64,000 nucleotides of DNA from Acidimicrobiales bacterium. GTDB lineage: Bacteria > Actinomycetota > Acidimicrobiia > Acidimicrobiales > AC-14. The notes under the pieces are model-generated. The model saw only the letters and a program-made list of their open reading frames with translations, had not been told where the DNA came from and did no database searches. Location: the NCBI GenBank assembly GCA_025463925.1, contig JAODBK010000014.1, positions 62,001-126,000 on the forward strand, given 5' to 3'. Made by a program: the position numbers and the translations under genes. This document shows, piece by piece, positions 1-8,515 of this stretch; within the stretch, counting starts at the first letter, position 1; each line of letters starts with the position of its first letter.

Positions 1-429
1 GACGACTGCGCCGCGATCGCCGATTCGTATTCGGGGCCGATCACCAGCGCGTGCTTCAACTCGGGGAGGGTGTCGCGCACCGACTTCACCCGGTCGGTGA
101 ACTCCTCCTGGTAGACGAGCGCCTTGAGGTCGGCGTTGTCGAACAGGTACCGCAGCTCGTCCTCGACGTACCGGTAGTTGATGTTGATCCACGTGGCCCG
201 CAGCTTGAACGTGGCCCACAGGATCTCGACCCACTCGACCGAGTTGTACGCGTAGATCCCGACGTGGTCGCCCGGCCCGACGCCTTCGGCGGCCAGATGG
301 TGGGCCAGCGCGTTGGCGCGGGCCTCCATCTCACCGTACGTTCGCCGGTCGCCGTCGGCGACGACGTACACGCGATCGGGGTACTCGTCCGCCGCCCGCT
401 CGAACAGATCGGCGAGGTTGAACTCCATG
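1..429 (-). CDS. fadD19: FadD19-like steroid side-chain acyl-CoA ligase, N-terminal part (runs off left edge)
   Basis: This is the first 143 codons of an AMP-forming acyl-CoA ligase, from an ATG at 429 leftward past the window edge. The protein opens MEFNLADLFERAADEYPDRV and contains YRYVEDELRYLFDNADLKAL, which closely resembles mycobacterial FadD19, the ligase that activates the C5 side chain of steroid acids. The P-loop and C-terminal domain lie outside the window. It is divergent from an EchA19-like gene, the same arrangement as fadD19/echA19 (Rv3515c/Rv3516) in M. tuberculosis. The 51-bp gap holds a KstR-like dyad. The family is certain; the FadD19 assignment rests on motif similarity and this neighbour. 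Confidence 0.82.
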
Positions 430-438
430 GCGCGTAGT

Positions 439-452
439 AGAACACGTTACGA
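439..452. promoter_or_regulatory. KstR-like operator between fadD19 and echA19 homologues
   Basis: TAGAACACGTTACG fits the published KstR pattern TnnAACnnGTTnnA at every fixed position except the last (G for A). It lies in the 51-bp divergent promoter. A possible -10 (TACGAT, 449-454) for the rightward gene overlaps its right half, which suits repression. Binding is inferred. Confidence 0.6.
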
Positions 453-480
453 TCCCGCCCGCCAAGGAGAGGGGTAGCGC

Positions 481-1281
481 GTGGCTGGCACCGAAAACCT
501 GACCGTCGAGCGCGACGGGCACACCGTGATCGTCACGATGAACCGGCCCGAGGCCAAGAACGCGTTGAGCCCGGCGATGCTCGTCGGCATGGCCGACGCG
601 TGGGTCGAGATCGACGCCGACGACGACGTCCGGTGCGCCATCCTCACCGGCGCCGGCGGCGACTTCTGCACGGGCATGGACCTCAAGGCGTTCGCCGCCG
701 GTGGTGGCGCCGACCCGAAGTTCGCCGACCGCATGAAGGCCGATCCCGACCTCCACTGGAAGGCGCTGTTGCGTCACCACCACGTCAGGAAGCCGCTCAT
801 CGCGGCGGTCGAGGGGTACGCGGTCGCCGGTGGCAGCGAGATCCTGCAGGCCACCGACATCCGGGTTGCCGGCGAGTCGGCCATCTTCGGCATCTTCGAG
901 GCCAAGCGGGGCCTGTTCCCCCAGGGCGGATCCACGGTGCGGTTGCCCCGCCAGATCCCGTTCACGGTCGCGATGGAGCTGCTGCTCACCGCTCGCGCGG
1001 TCCCGGCGCAGGAGGCCAAGGAGATCGGGCTCATCGGCCACGTGGTGCCCGACGGCACCGCGCTCGACAAGGCGCTCGAGATAGCGGCGGTGATCGCGGC
1101 CAACGGGCCGCTGGCGGTCGAGGCCATCAAGAGGTCGGTGCGGGCGACCGAGGCCCTGCCCGAGGACGAGGCGCTGAAGATCGAGCTGGAGATCGGTTGG
1201 CCGATCTTCTCGACCGAGGACGCCAAGGAAGGCACCAAGGCCTTCGCCGAGAAGCGTCCGCCGCAGTTCACGCGGAAGTAA
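481..1281 (+). CDS. echA19: EchA19-like enoyl-CoA hydratase (steroid side chain)
   Basis: A 266-aa crotonase-fold protein. In the family it hydrates the enoyl-CoA formed during beta-oxidation of the steroid side chain. The oxyanion-hole region ([16 protein letters not shown], about 54-69) is intact. Both catalytic glutamates of canonical hydratases can be placed: E120 in AVAGGSE and E140 in FGIFEAKRG. The C-terminal stretch [13 protein letters not shown] also matches M. tuberculosis EchA19. The GTG start at 481 follows a strong GGAGAGG ribosome site. It begins a rightward run with the thiolase-like/DUF35 pair and is divergent from the FadD19 homologue. Confidence 0.88.
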   Translation: MAGTENLTVERDGHTVIVTMNRPEAKNALSPAMLVGMADAWVEIDADDDVRCAILTGAGGDFCTGMDLKAFAAGGGADPKFADRMKADPDLHWKALLRHHHVRKPLIAAVEGYAVAGGSEILQATDIRVAGESAIFGIFEAKRGLFPQGGSTVRLPRQIPFTVAMELLLTARAVPAQEAKEIGLIGHVVPDGTALDKALEIAAVIAANGPLAVEAIKRSVRATEALPEDEALKIELEIGWPIFSTEDAKEGTKAFAEKRPPQFTRK

Positions 1282-1293
1282 GGGGCTCGCGAC

Positions 1294-2469
1294 GTGGCTG
1301 TCGACCGAACGCCGGTGATCGCCGGCATCGGCCTCTCCGACTATCCCAAGGCCCCCGACCTCGACGGCGTGCAGCACCACGTGCTGGCGATGCAGCGCGC
1401 GCTCGCCGATTGCGGCGTCGCGAAGGCCGACATCGACGGCTACGTCGGCGCCGGCGGCAGCGGCGTGATGATCGACGACCCGGTGACGATGGCCGAGTAC
1501 CTCCGCGTCGACCACACCTACATCGACTCGACGATGACCGGTGGGTCGAGCTTCGAGTTCCACGTCCAGCACGCCGCCGCGGCCATCAAGGACGGGCTGT
1601 GCGACACCGTCCTCGTCACGTACGGCTCGGACCAGTTGAGCCGGATGGGCCGCACCCTCGGCACCGGTGGCTTCCATCGAGCGGGCCAGCGGATCGGGGG
1701 CCCCATCCAGTACGAGGCGCCGTACGGCAACTCGCTGGTCGGCGCGTACGCGATGGTCGCCCAGCGGCACATGCACGAGTACGGGACGACCTCGGCGCAG
1801 TTGGCCGAGATCGCGGTCGGGGTGCGGGAGTTCGCAGCGCTCAACCCGGACGCGATGTACCGCGACCCGATCACGGTCGACGACGTCCTCGACTCCCGGA
1901 TGATCGCCGACCCGCTGCACAAGCTCGACTGCTGCGTGATCTCCGACGGCGGCGGCGCCCTCATCATCACGACCGCCGAGCGGGCGCGCGACCTGGCCAA
2001 GCCGCCGGCGTATGTGCTGGGCGCGGCCGGGGCCCAGACCCACTGGAACATCAGCCAGATGCCGGACTACACGGAGTGCGCCGCGGCGCGATGCGGGCCG
2101 ATCGCGTTCGAGCGGGCCGGGCTCACGCCGGCCGACATCGACACCATCCAGTTCTACGACTCGTTCACCATCACGGTCCTGATGCTCCTCGAGGGTCTCG
2201 GGTTCTGCGGCAGGGGGGAAGGCGGCCGGTTCGTCGAGGAGGGCCATTTGCGGCGCGGCGGCGATCTTCCGATGAACACCGACGGCGGTGGCCTGTCGTC
2301 CTGTCACCCCGGCATGCGCGGCATCTTCCTGCTGATCGAGTCGGTGCGGCAGCTCCGGGGCGAGGCCGGCGAGGCCCAGGTGCCCGACGCCCGGATCGCG
2401 CTGGCCTGCGGCTCGGGCGGCTGGCTCTCGGCCATCGGCACCGTGATCCTCGGCAAGGAGCATCCGTGA
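1294..2469 (+). CDS. Thiolase-like lipid-transfer protein without nucleophilic Cys; probable retro-aldolase subunit
   Basis: A 391-aa thiolase-superfamily protein of the Ltp (SCP-x thiolase) branch, GTG start. Where thiolases carry the acylated Cys (near residue 84) this one reads TMTGGSSFEF, so ordinary thiolysis is unlikely. An FYDSFT motif and SSCHPG near the C-terminus recall Ltp2, the cholesterol side-chain aldolase, which also lacks the Cys and works with a DUF35 partner. The next gene encodes a DUF35 protein and overlaps it by 4 bp (GTGA). I infer a two-subunit aldolase that cleaves a side-chain beta-hydroxyacyl-CoA. An inactive or acyl-carrier role is the alternative. Confidence 0.8.
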   Translation: MAVDRTPVIAGIGLSDYPKAPDLDGVQHHVLAMQRALADCGVAKADIDGYVGAGGSGVMIDDPVTMAEYLRVDHTYIDSTMTGGSSFEFHVQHAAAAIKDGLCDTVLVTYGSDQLSRMGRTLGTGGFHRAGQRIGGPIQYEAPYGNSLVGAYAMVAQRHMHEYGTTSAQLAEIAVGVREFAALNPDAMYRDPITVDDVLDSRMIADPLHKLDCCVISDGGGALIITTAERARDLAKPPAYVLGAAGAQTHWNISQMPDYTECAAARCGPIAFERAGLTPADIDTIQFYDSFTITVLMLLEGLGFCGRGEGGRFVEEGHLRRGGDLPMNTDGGGLSSCHPGMRGIFLLIESVRQLRGEAGEAQVPDARIALACGSGGWLSAIGTVILGKEHP

Positions 2470-2873
2470 GCCGCGAATGGGCCCGCCCCATCCCTGGGGC
2501 CGACGGCGTGTCGAGCACCTACTGGGAGGCGGGCGCGCGGGGCGAGTTGCTCTTCCAGCAGTGCCCGGCGTGCGGCAACCGGCAGCTCTACCCGCGGGCG
2601 CTGTGCACCGCGTGCGGGGAGACGCCCGAGTGGGTTCAGGCGTCGGGTCGCGGCACCGTCCACACCTTCACGATCATCCGGCAGAACTACGCCAAGCCGT
2701 TCCGCGACGAGCTGCCGTACGTGGTGGCGATCGTCGAGCTCGAGGAGGGACCGCGGCTCATGAGCAACGTCACCGGGGTCCCGGCGGACGAGGTCAGCAT
2801 CGGGTTGCCGGTCGAGGTCTACTTCGAGGTGGCCGCCGAGGGCATCGGCGTCCCGTTCTTTCGGCCCATCTGA
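2466..2873 (+). CDS. DUF35 / OB-fold zinc-ribbon partner of the thiolase-like protein
   Basis: A 135-aa DUF35 protein with an N-terminal zinc ribbon (CPACGN at about 33-38, CTACGE at about 47-52) followed by an OB-fold (GRGTVHTFTIIRQ onward). In steroid aldolases such as Ltp2-ChsH2 the DUF35 domain binds the thiolase-like subunit and is needed for activity. The GTG start overlaps the upstream stop (GTGA), so translation is coupled and equimolar assembly is likely. It ends the first rightward operon. Confidence 0.87.
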   Translation: MSREWARPIPGADGVSSTYWEAGARGELLFQQCPACGNRQLYPRALCTACGETPEWVQASGRGTVHTFTIIRQNYAKPFRDELPYVVAIVELEEGPRLMSNVTGVPADEVSIGLPVEVYFEVAAEGIGVPFFRPI

Positions 2874-2901
2874 CCCCAATTTCTCCGAAAGTCGCCCCGC
2901 G

Positions 2902-2960
2902 ATCGTGCCGATGGATGCCCCGAGGGTCCCTCTGGGCGATGGTTGGTGAACGGGCACGAT
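2902..2960. repeat. Nested inverted repeat ending in the start codon of the next gene
   Basis: Outer arms ATCGTGCC (2902-2909) and GGCACGAT (2953-2960) are perfectly complementary. Inside, GCCC-c-GAGGG (2917-2926) pairs with CCCTC-t-GGGC (2928-2937) around a single T. The right outer arm contains the AT of the ATG at 2959. It could be a terminator for the preceding operon or a structure that masks the next start; there is no T-run. Confidence 0.45.
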
Positions 2961-3549
2961 GATGAGCGTCGAGGACGAGATCCGGTCCGCCGAGGTTCGG
3001 CTCTTCGAGAACGGCCGCCGCGTGCTGAGCCAAACCGCCCGAAGCACCCGGGCGAAGGCCCCGACCCTCGCGCGGTGGCTCACGACCGAGTTGGCGGCGA
3101 CGATCGAGGACGCCGTTCCCCGCGGCTGGGAGCAGGTCGGCGACGCCGACGGCCTGCCCTACCCGGAGTTCCGGCGCGAGGCACTTGCGATCACGTATGC
3201 CGCCGCCAAGGCCGCGGTGGAGGAGACGTACGGGCCGGGCTCCAAGACCGCCGCCATCCTGACCGGGGCGACCGCCGACTACCTGACCAAGCGACGCGTC
3301 GAGGGCTGGCACCGGCGCTCCGCCGACCTGAAGCAACGGGTGGGCTCGTACGTCACGGCACGGATCTGCGGCGAATCCCCGACCGGGCCCTACCTGCTCG
3401 TGGGCTACCTCTTCGCCGCGCACTGCGAGAAGTCGACCGAGTCGCTCGGTGCCGACGCCCGGGACCGCTTGGCCGTCGTGGGCGCCGACATCTTCCTGTC
3501 CACCTACATCGTCACCGTGGTGATCCTCGAGTCGGTCGCCCTCGTCTGA
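2959..3549 (+). CDS. Hypothetical protein, mostly helical
   Basis: A 196-aa protein I do not recognise. The sequence starts MMSVEDEIRSAEVRLF; an alternative ATG follows at 2962. It is rich in Ala, Arg, Glu and predicted helix, with a more hydrophobic tail (IFLSTYIVTVVILESVALV) that could be one membrane-associated helix. I see no catalytic motif. An inverted repeat (2902-2960) overlaps its start, and it stands alone between two operons. The codon pattern is that of a normal coding gene for this genome. Confidence 0.7.
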   Translation: MMSVEDEIRSAEVRLFENGRRVLSQTARSTRAKAPTLARWLTTELAATIEDAVPRGWEQVGDADGLPYPEFRREALAITYAAAKAAVEETYGPGSKTAAILTGATADYLTKRRVEGWHRRSADLKQRVGSYVTARICGESPTGPYLLVGYLFAAHCEKSTESLGADARDRLAVVGADIFLSTYIVTVVILESVALV

Positions 3550-3575
3550 CGGCGGACGGTGCTGGTCGGCGATCG

Positions 3576-3881
3576 TCAGTGATGCTGCGCGCCGCGGAGC
3601 AGCCGGAGGGACGGGAATCCGAGGGCGAGGGTCTGCGCGGTCCACGCCCGGCGCTCGCCCTTCGGCCGGCCGGCCTCCGCGCAGATGCCCGACGCGATGC
3701 CGGCCTTGTAGACGTGCGTCCCGGCCGCCAGCAGGAAGCCGGCCCGGTAGACGGGGCGCGGCAGCCACCGGTCGACGCGGCGCCATCGCGCCCATACCGG
3801 GTCGACGTAGGCGATGACGCCATAGGTCGCCATGCCGGTGAGCACCAGCACCCAGGCCCGCGCCGGCGGCCGCTCGATCAT
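3576..3881 (-). CDS. Small membrane protein coupled to a thioesterase gene
   Basis: A 101-aa protein with two hydrophobic stretches (about residues 10-27 and 45-62) separated by a basic, Trp/Arg-rich segment (VWARWRRVDRWLPRP). It is probably an inner-membrane protein with a cytoplasmic basic tail. ATG at 3881 overlaps the thioesterase stop (ATGA), so the two are co-translated. I do not recognise the family. Its position downstream of a ligase and a thioesterase suggests an accessory role at the membrane, which is speculative. Confidence 0.65.
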   Translation of the reverse strand: MIERPPARAWVLVLTGMATYGVIAYVDPVWARWRRVDRWLPRPVYRAGFLLAAGTHVYKAGIASGICAEAGRPKGERRAWTAQTLALGFPSLRLLRGAQHH

Positions 3882-4543
3882 GGTCTGGGGATCGGGATCC
3901 CGAACTTCGGCGTGATGAAGACGATCTCGGCTTCGGCCAGCAGGTCGGCTCCGTCGTGGCACGTCCCCCAGCACCAGATCTTGCGGCCCTCGGCCTTGGT
4001 GACGCCGGCGCGGTAGTCGAGCGTCCGGTTGAGCGGCGTCGGCTTGATGTACCGGATGGTGAACGTTCCGGTGTAGCCGGCGGTGCCCGACAGTGTCTGG
4101 GCGAAGCCGAGCAGGTCGTCGAACGCGGCGGCGACGAACCCGCCGTGCAGGCATCCGGGCGGCCCCTCGTAGGCGTCGGTGTAGACGGCCGAGCCGCGCA
4201 CCTCCTGGCCCTCGAACCACATCTGCAGCGGCGCGGCCAGCGGGTTGGACCGCCCGGTGATGCCGCTGCGCTCGAGCAGCGCGGCATCGTCGCCGCCGGC
4301 CAACGCCAACCCGCCCTTCTCCTTCAGCGACGGATGGGCCGCGAGTCGGTCGGCCAGCGCCGCCGCCTGCGCACCGATCGAGGCCAGTTCGTCGTCGTCC
4401 ATCCGGTGCACGTCGAGCAGCGCGACGGACTCGATCATCCGCTTCACCTCCTTGGTGAGGCGGTGCTTCCGGGCGCGGGGGCCGTCTTCCGGCGGATCGC
4501 CAGTGGTGTAGACCTCGTGCGCGTTCCTCGGGAGCTCGGCCAC
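3878..4543 (-). CDS. PaaI-type hotdog thioesterase
   Basis: A 221-aa protein with the 4HBT hotdog fold typical of PaaI-like acyl-CoA thioesterases. The C-terminal half shows the family signature: GPPGCLHGGFVAAAFDDLLG (HGG-x-A-x3-D), then YTGTFTIRYIKPTPL and GRKIWCWGTC. The GTG start at 4543 overlaps the TAG of the upstream ligase (TAGTG). This start keeps about 35 coding-like residues ahead of the internal Met at 4438 (MIESVALLD), the alternative start. It probably releases CoA from ligase products or dead-end thioesters in the same operon. Confidence 0.85.
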   Translation of the reverse strand: MAELPRNAHEVYTTGDPPEDGPRARKHRLTKEVKRMIESVALLDVHRMDDDELASIGAQAAALADRLAAHPSLKEKGGLALAGGDDAALLERSGITGRSNPLAAPLQMWFEGQEVRGSAVYTDAYEGPPGCLHGGFVAAAFDDLLGFAQTLSGTAGYTGTFTIRYIKPTPLNRTLDYRAGVTKAEGRKIWCWGTCHDGADLLAEAEIVFITPKFGIPIPRP

Positions 4544-6093
4544 TAGATGGCGCGCTCGCGCCCCTCCCAGTACGGATCGCGCAGCTTCCGCTTGTACAGC
4601 TTGCCGTTCGGGTCTCGCGGCATCTCGGCGATGAAGTCGATGGACTTCGGCGTCTTGAACTTCGCCAGCTTGTCGGCGCAGAACCGAAGGATCTCGTCGG
4701 CCAGCGCGGGCGTCGCTTCGACGCCGGCGGCCGGCTCGATCACCGCCTTCACCTCTTCGCCCCAGTCGTCGTGGGGGATGCCGAACGCCGCGGCGTCGCC
4801 GACCTTCGGATGGGTGAGCAGCACGCTCTCGATCTCGGCCGGGTAGATGTTGGCGCCGCCCGAGATGATCATGTCGGCCTTGCGGTCGCAGAGGAAGAGG
4901 TAGCCGTCCTCGTCGATGTAGCCGATGTCGCCGACGGTGAAGAACTTGCCGATGCGGTTCTTCTCCGTCTTCTCCTTGTCCTTGTAGTACTCGAAGTTGC
5001 CGGTCTGCATGGACATGTAGACGGTGCCGATCTCGCCGGGCTCGTCGATCTGGTTGCCCGCGTCGTCGAAGATCGCGATCTCGGAGATGGCCCACGCGGT
5101 GCCGACGGTGCCGGGCTTCTTCAGCCAGTCCTCGGCGAACACGATGGTTCCGCCGCCTTCCGACGCCGCGTAGTACTCGTCGATGACGTTGCCCCACCAC
5201 TCGATCATCCGGCGCTTCACCTCGGGCGGGCACGGCGCGGCGGCGTGGACCATGTGGCGCAGCGACGAGACGTCGTACTTCGCCTTCACCTCGTCGGGCA
5301 GCGCCAGCAGCCGGTGGAACTGCGTCGGCACCATGTGGCTCGACGTGACCCCGTACTTCTCGATCAGCGCGAGCATCTCCTCGGGCGTCCACTTGTCCAT
5401 GAGGACGAGCGTGTGCCCGAGCGCCAGCGCGCCACCCGCGAAGACGGTGACCGCGGTGTGGTACAGCGGCGAGCCGCAGATGTGCACGTTGCCGTCGAGC
5501 GGCTGCAGCCGGAACATCAGCAGCATGCCGCCGAGGCCGGCGCCCATCTGCTCGGGCTCGATGCCGGGCAGGGGGCGCCGCACGCCCTTGGGCTGACCGG
5601 TGGTCCCCGAGGTGTAGTTCATCACCAGCCCGACGGTGCGATCCTCGGGCATCGAGTCGGGCTGGCCGTCCTTGAGCTCGTCGAACGAGCGGAAGCCCGG
5701 AACGGTGCCGACCGCGAACCGCGCCTCCTTGGGGAAGTCCAGCTCGTCGGCCGCGGCCGCGCAGACGTCGGCGAACCGCTCGTGCCCGACGAGGACCTTG
5801 GCCTCCGAGTCGTGCACGATGTACGCGATCTCGGGACCGACGAGATGATGGTTGATGGGCACCAGGTACCAACCGGCCTGGAGGACGGCGAGGTAGAGCT
5901 CGACGTACTCGGCGTCGTTCGGCAGGACGCAGGCCACGACGTCGCCCTGCTCCAGCCCGAGGGCCCGGAGGCCGTGCACGAGCTTGTTGGACTCGGCCAG
6001 CAAGCTGCCGGCGTCGACCTCCTTCCCGTCCGGCGTCACCAGCGCGAGGGAGTCGGGGTCTGCCTGTGCCAGTGCCCAGAAGCCGAGATCCAT
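4543..6093 (-). CDS. AMP-forming acyl-CoA synthetase (FadD family)
   Basis: A 516-aa ligase. The phosphate loop YTSGTTGQPKG, the A5-type region YYAASEGGG, the hinge region GDIGYIDEDGYLFLCDRKAD and the C-terminal lysine motif DPNGKLYKRKLRDPYWEGR are all present, so it should be active. The tail resembles bile-acid or steroid-acid CoA ligases, but I cannot name the substrate. The ATG at 6093 is preferred because residues upstream of it in the longer frame do not look like the family. It heads a leftward operon with the thioesterase and small membrane protein, and is divergent from a Zn-alcohol dehydrogenase across a KstR-like dyad. Confidence 0.88.
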   Translation of the reverse strand: MDLGFWALAQADPDSLALVTPDGKEVDAGSLLAESNKLVHGLRALGLEQGDVVACVLPNDAEYVELYLAVLQAGWYLVPINHHLVGPEIAYIVHDSEAKVLVGHERFADVCAAAADELDFPKEARFAVGTVPGFRSFDELKDGQPDSMPEDRTVGLVMNYTSGTTGQPKGVRRPLPGIEPEQMGAGLGGMLLMFRLQPLDGNVHICGSPLYHTAVTVFAGGALALGHTLVLMDKWTPEEMLALIEKYGVTSSHMVPTQFHRLLALPDEVKAKYDVSSLRHMVHAAAPCPPEVKRRMIEWWGNVIDEYYAASEGGGTIVFAEDWLKKPGTVGTAWAISEIAIFDDAGNQIDEPGEIGTVYMSMQTGNFEYYKDKEKTEKNRIGKFFTVGDIGYIDEDGYLFLCDRKADMIISGGANIYPAEIESVLLTHPKVGDAAAFGIPHDDWGEEVKAVIEPAAGVEATPALADEILRFCADKLAKFKTPKSIDFIAEMPRDPNGKLYKRKLRDPYWEGRERAI

Positions 6094-6128
6094 GGCGGCG
6101 GAGCCTATCCGTGGTTGCGAGGCCATAC

Positions 6129-6142
6129 GAGAACGTGTTCTC
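6129..6142. promoter_or_regulatory. KstR-like palindrome in a divergent promoter
   Basis: GAGAACGTGTTCTC is a perfect 6-bp inverted repeat around GT, containing the AACnnGTT core. The outer positions are G/C instead of the consensus T/A but remain symmetric. It lies in the 77-bp gap between the ligase (start 6093) and the alcohol dehydrogenase (start 6171) and could control both. Confidence 0.6.
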
Positions 6143-6170
6143 ATACGCGGCGAGCCCAGAAGGGGGAAAC

Positions 6171-7247
6171 ATGCAAGCTGCAGTCCTGCGCGCCGTCGGC
6201 GACGAAGAGCTCGAGATCGTCAAGGACATCGACCCGATCGGCCCCGGCCCCGGTGAGGTCCGCGTCCGCATCATGGCCAGTGGCGTCTGCCACTCCGACC
6301 TGTCCGGGATGAACGGCACGATCCCGGTCGGGATCCCCGCCGTCCTCGGCCACGAGGGCGCCGGCGAGGTGGTGGGCGTCGGCGAGGGCGTCACCAGCGT
6401 GGCGCCGGGCGACCACGTGATCATCAGCTGGATGCCGCCGTGCGGCACGTGCGCCGACTGCCTGCGCGGTCAGCCCCAGCTCTGCAGCCTCGGCTTCATC
6501 AGCAGCGCCAACCACAAGTTCACGTGCGGCGACGAGCGGCTGTTCGCGTTCGCCGGCACCGGCACGTTCGCCGAGGAGATCGTCGTCAGCCACCAGGCGG
6601 CGGTGAAGATCCCCGACGACGTGCCGTGGGACGTGGCGTCGCTGATCGGCTGCGGCGTCACCACCGGCGTCGGCGCGGCCATCAACACCGCGCAGGTCCG
6701 GCCCGGCTCCTCCGTCGTCGTGTTCGGCGCCGGCGGCGTCGGCATCAGCGTGATCCAGGGCGCCCGCATCGCCGGCGCGGCCGAGATCGTCGCCGTCGAC
6801 CTCGCGCCGGCCAAGCACGACCTGGCCAAGCGCTTCGGCGCGACGCACGCGGTCACCCCCGACCAGCTCGGCGACGTGATGATGGAGATCACCGGCGGCC
6901 AGGGCTTCGACTACGGCTTCGAGGCGATCGGCAAGCCGGTCACGATGCGCGCCGCGTTCGACGCCACCCGCCGCGGCGGCACGACGACCATCGTCGGCGT
7001 CGGTCGCTTCGACGAGACGATCGAGTTCAACGCGTTCGAGCTCTTCTACGCCGAGAAGAACTTCCGCGGCTCGATGTACGGATCGGCCGACGTCCGCACC
7101 GACTTCCACCGGCTGTTGCGCCTGTGGCGCACCGGCCGGCTGGATCTCGAGGGCATGATCTCCGTGCGCTCGGGGCTCGACGGCATCAACGAGGCGTTCC
7201 GGGCCATGAAGTCCGGCGAGGTCATCCGCACCGTCATCGAGTTCTGA
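6171..7247 (+). CDS. Zn-dependent medium-chain alcohol dehydrogenase
   Basis: A 358-aa MDR oxidoreductase. The catalytic zinc site (GVCHSDL, GHEGAG) and the four structural-zinc cysteines (CGTCADCLRGQPQLC) are intact. The Rossmann signature GAGGVGISVIQGARIAG follows at about 182. The sequence style is that of the class III/NDMA-dependent ADH branch of actinobacteria. It probably oxidises a terminal or ring hydroxyl. The ATG at 6171 follows AAGGGGG. A paralogue lies at 45038-46141. Confidence 0.88.
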   Translation: MQAAVLRAVGDEELEIVKDIDPIGPGPGEVRVRIMASGVCHSDLSGMNGTIPVGIPAVLGHEGAGEVVGVGEGVTSVAPGDHVIISWMPPCGTCADCLRGQPQLCSLGFISSANHKFTCGDERLFAFAGTGTFAEEIVVSHQAAVKIPDDVPWDVASLIGCGVTTGVGAAINTAQVRPGSSVVVFGAGGVGISVIQGARIAGAAEIVAVDLAPAKHDLAKRFGATHAVTPDQLGDVMMEITGGQGFDYGFEAIGKPVTMRAAFDATRRGGTTTIVGVGRFDETIEFNAFELFYAEKNFRGSMYGSADVRTDFHRLLRLWRTGRLDLEGMISVRSGLDGINEAFRAMKSGEVIRTVIEF

Positions 7248-7266
7248 CGAGCTGACGCCGCGGTCA

Positions 7267-7272
7267 TAGGCT
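7267..7272 (+). promoter_or_regulatory. Candidate -10 for a leaderless transcript (TAGGCT)
   Basis: TAGGCT lies 7 nt before the ATG at 7280 and no ribosome site is visible. The spacing would put the transcript 5' end at or next to the start codon. Confidence 0.45.
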
Positions 7273-7279
7273 CCGGCGC

Positions 7280-8488
7280 ATGAGCGCGCTGGCTGACTTC
7301 CCGATCGTCGACGGCGATGGCCATGTGATGGAGCCGGACAATCTCTGGCTCGACCGCATGGACAAGCAGCGGTGGGGCGACTGGATCCCGTACCGCGCCA
7401 TGGTCGACGGGAAGTACGAGACGACGTTCGTCGGCGGCGAGGTGCGGGGCGGCGGTCGGGCGTTCATCGAGGAGGTCTGCGCGAAGACGGGCATCACGCC
7501 CGAGCAGTACCACGAGATGTTGGCCGGGCTGCGCGTCGCCGGCGGCCACGACCCGGTCGCCCGGCTGGCCGACATGGACCGCGACGGCATCGACGCTGCG
7601 GTCCTCTACGCGAGCCAGGCGTTGTTCTTCGGCCCGGTCAGCCCGATCGCGTCGCTGCGCGACGTCGAGTTCGTGCACGCGTGCCAGCGGGCGTACAACG
7701 AGTGGATCGCCGAGTACTGCTCGGCCGATCCCCGCCGGTTGTTCGCCATGGGCGCGGTCCCGTTGCAGGACGTCGACCGCGCGGTCGCCGAGGTGACGCA
7801 CTGCGTCAGCGAGCTGGGCCACAAAGGCGTGTTCGTGCGGCCCTCGGCGTACATCGACGAGCTGCCGCTGAACCACCCGGTGTACGACCCGTTCTGGGCG
7901 GCCTGCCAGGACCTCGACGCCGCGGTGGCGTTCCACCCTGGCACGTACGCCGACACGCCGGGCGCGTGCAAGTTCTTCCGGCTCGTCTCCGACAGCCCGA
8001 ACATCATGGCGTCGTCGATGGCGATGGACGAGATCCACGGCGGGGCCGCGCTCGGTCAGGCGGTCGGCAACACCGTCGACATGATCGTGACGATGGGCCG
8101 CGTCGTGATGGGCGGGGTCTGCGAGCGCTTCCCGCGGCTGCGCTTCCTGTTCCTCGAGGCCGGGGGCGGGTGGATCCCGACGCAGGTCGAGCGCATGGAC
8201 GAGCAGGTCAAGGCGTTCCCGCTCGAGCGCCGCTGGCTGTCGCACCTGCCGTCGGAGTACTTCGCACGCCAGTGCTACGCCGGGTTCGAGGCCGAGGAGT
8301 GGAACATCGCGGCATCGGCCGAGTTCCTCGGCACCGACCGGGTGCTCTGGGCCAGCGACTACCCGCACCCCGAGTTCCACCCCGACGTGGTCAAGGAGCT
8401 GATGAAGGGCATCGCGCCGTTGCCGGAGTCCGACCAGGCTCGGGTCGCCGGCGCCAACGCGGTCGCCGCCTACCGGCTCCAACTCTGA
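7280..8488 (+). CDS. Amidohydrolase-2 family metal-dependent hydrolase/decarboxylase
   Basis: A 402-aa TIM-barrel protein of the ACMSD-like amidohydrolase family. The first metal motif is at the N-terminus (IVDGDGHVMEP) and the last near the C-terminus (LWASDYPHPEF, with the metal-binding Asp). The family hydrolyses C-C/C-N bonds or decarboxylates, usually with one zinc. It is more distant from the amidohydrolases at 29301 and 39723 than they are from each other. It stands downstream of the alcohol dehydrogenase and ends before a strong hairpin. The substrate is unknown. Confidence 0.82.
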   Translation: MSALADFPIVDGDGHVMEPDNLWLDRMDKQRWGDWIPYRAMVDGKYETTFVGGEVRGGGRAFIEEVCAKTGITPEQYHEMLAGLRVAGGHDPVARLADMDRDGIDAAVLYASQALFFGPVSPIASLRDVEFVHACQRAYNEWIAEYCSADPRRLFAMGAVPLQDVDRAVAEVTHCVSELGHKGVFVRPSAYIDELPLNHPVYDPFWAACQDLDAAVAFHPGTYADTPGACKFFRLVSDSPNIMASSMAMDEIHGGAALGQAVGNTVDMIVTMGRVVMGGVCERFPRLRFLFLEAGGGWIPTQVERMDEQVKAFPLERRWLSHLPSEYFARQCYAGFEAEEWNIAASAEFLGTDRVLWASDYPHPEFHPDVVKELMKGIAPLPESDQARVAGANAVAAYRLQL

Positions 8489-8515
8489 TCCCGCCACGCC
8501 ACCACGCCACCACGC

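Noticed and set aside
331-2463. 710-codon open frame on the minus strand opposite echA19 and the thiolase-like gene
   Set aside because: It is an antisense shadow of GC-rich coding DNA: highly Arg/Asp/His-rich, no domain, and three well-supported plus-strand genes cover the region.
600-2873. 757-codon plus-strand frame spanning two genes
   Set aside because: Only its last 135 codons (the DUF35 protein from 2466) are real; the rest is an out-of-frame Arg-rich shadow.
8492-8513. CCACCACGC-type direct repeats as a possible CRISPR remnant
   Set aside because: Only two or three 9-10-bp units without spacers; part of a terminator region.
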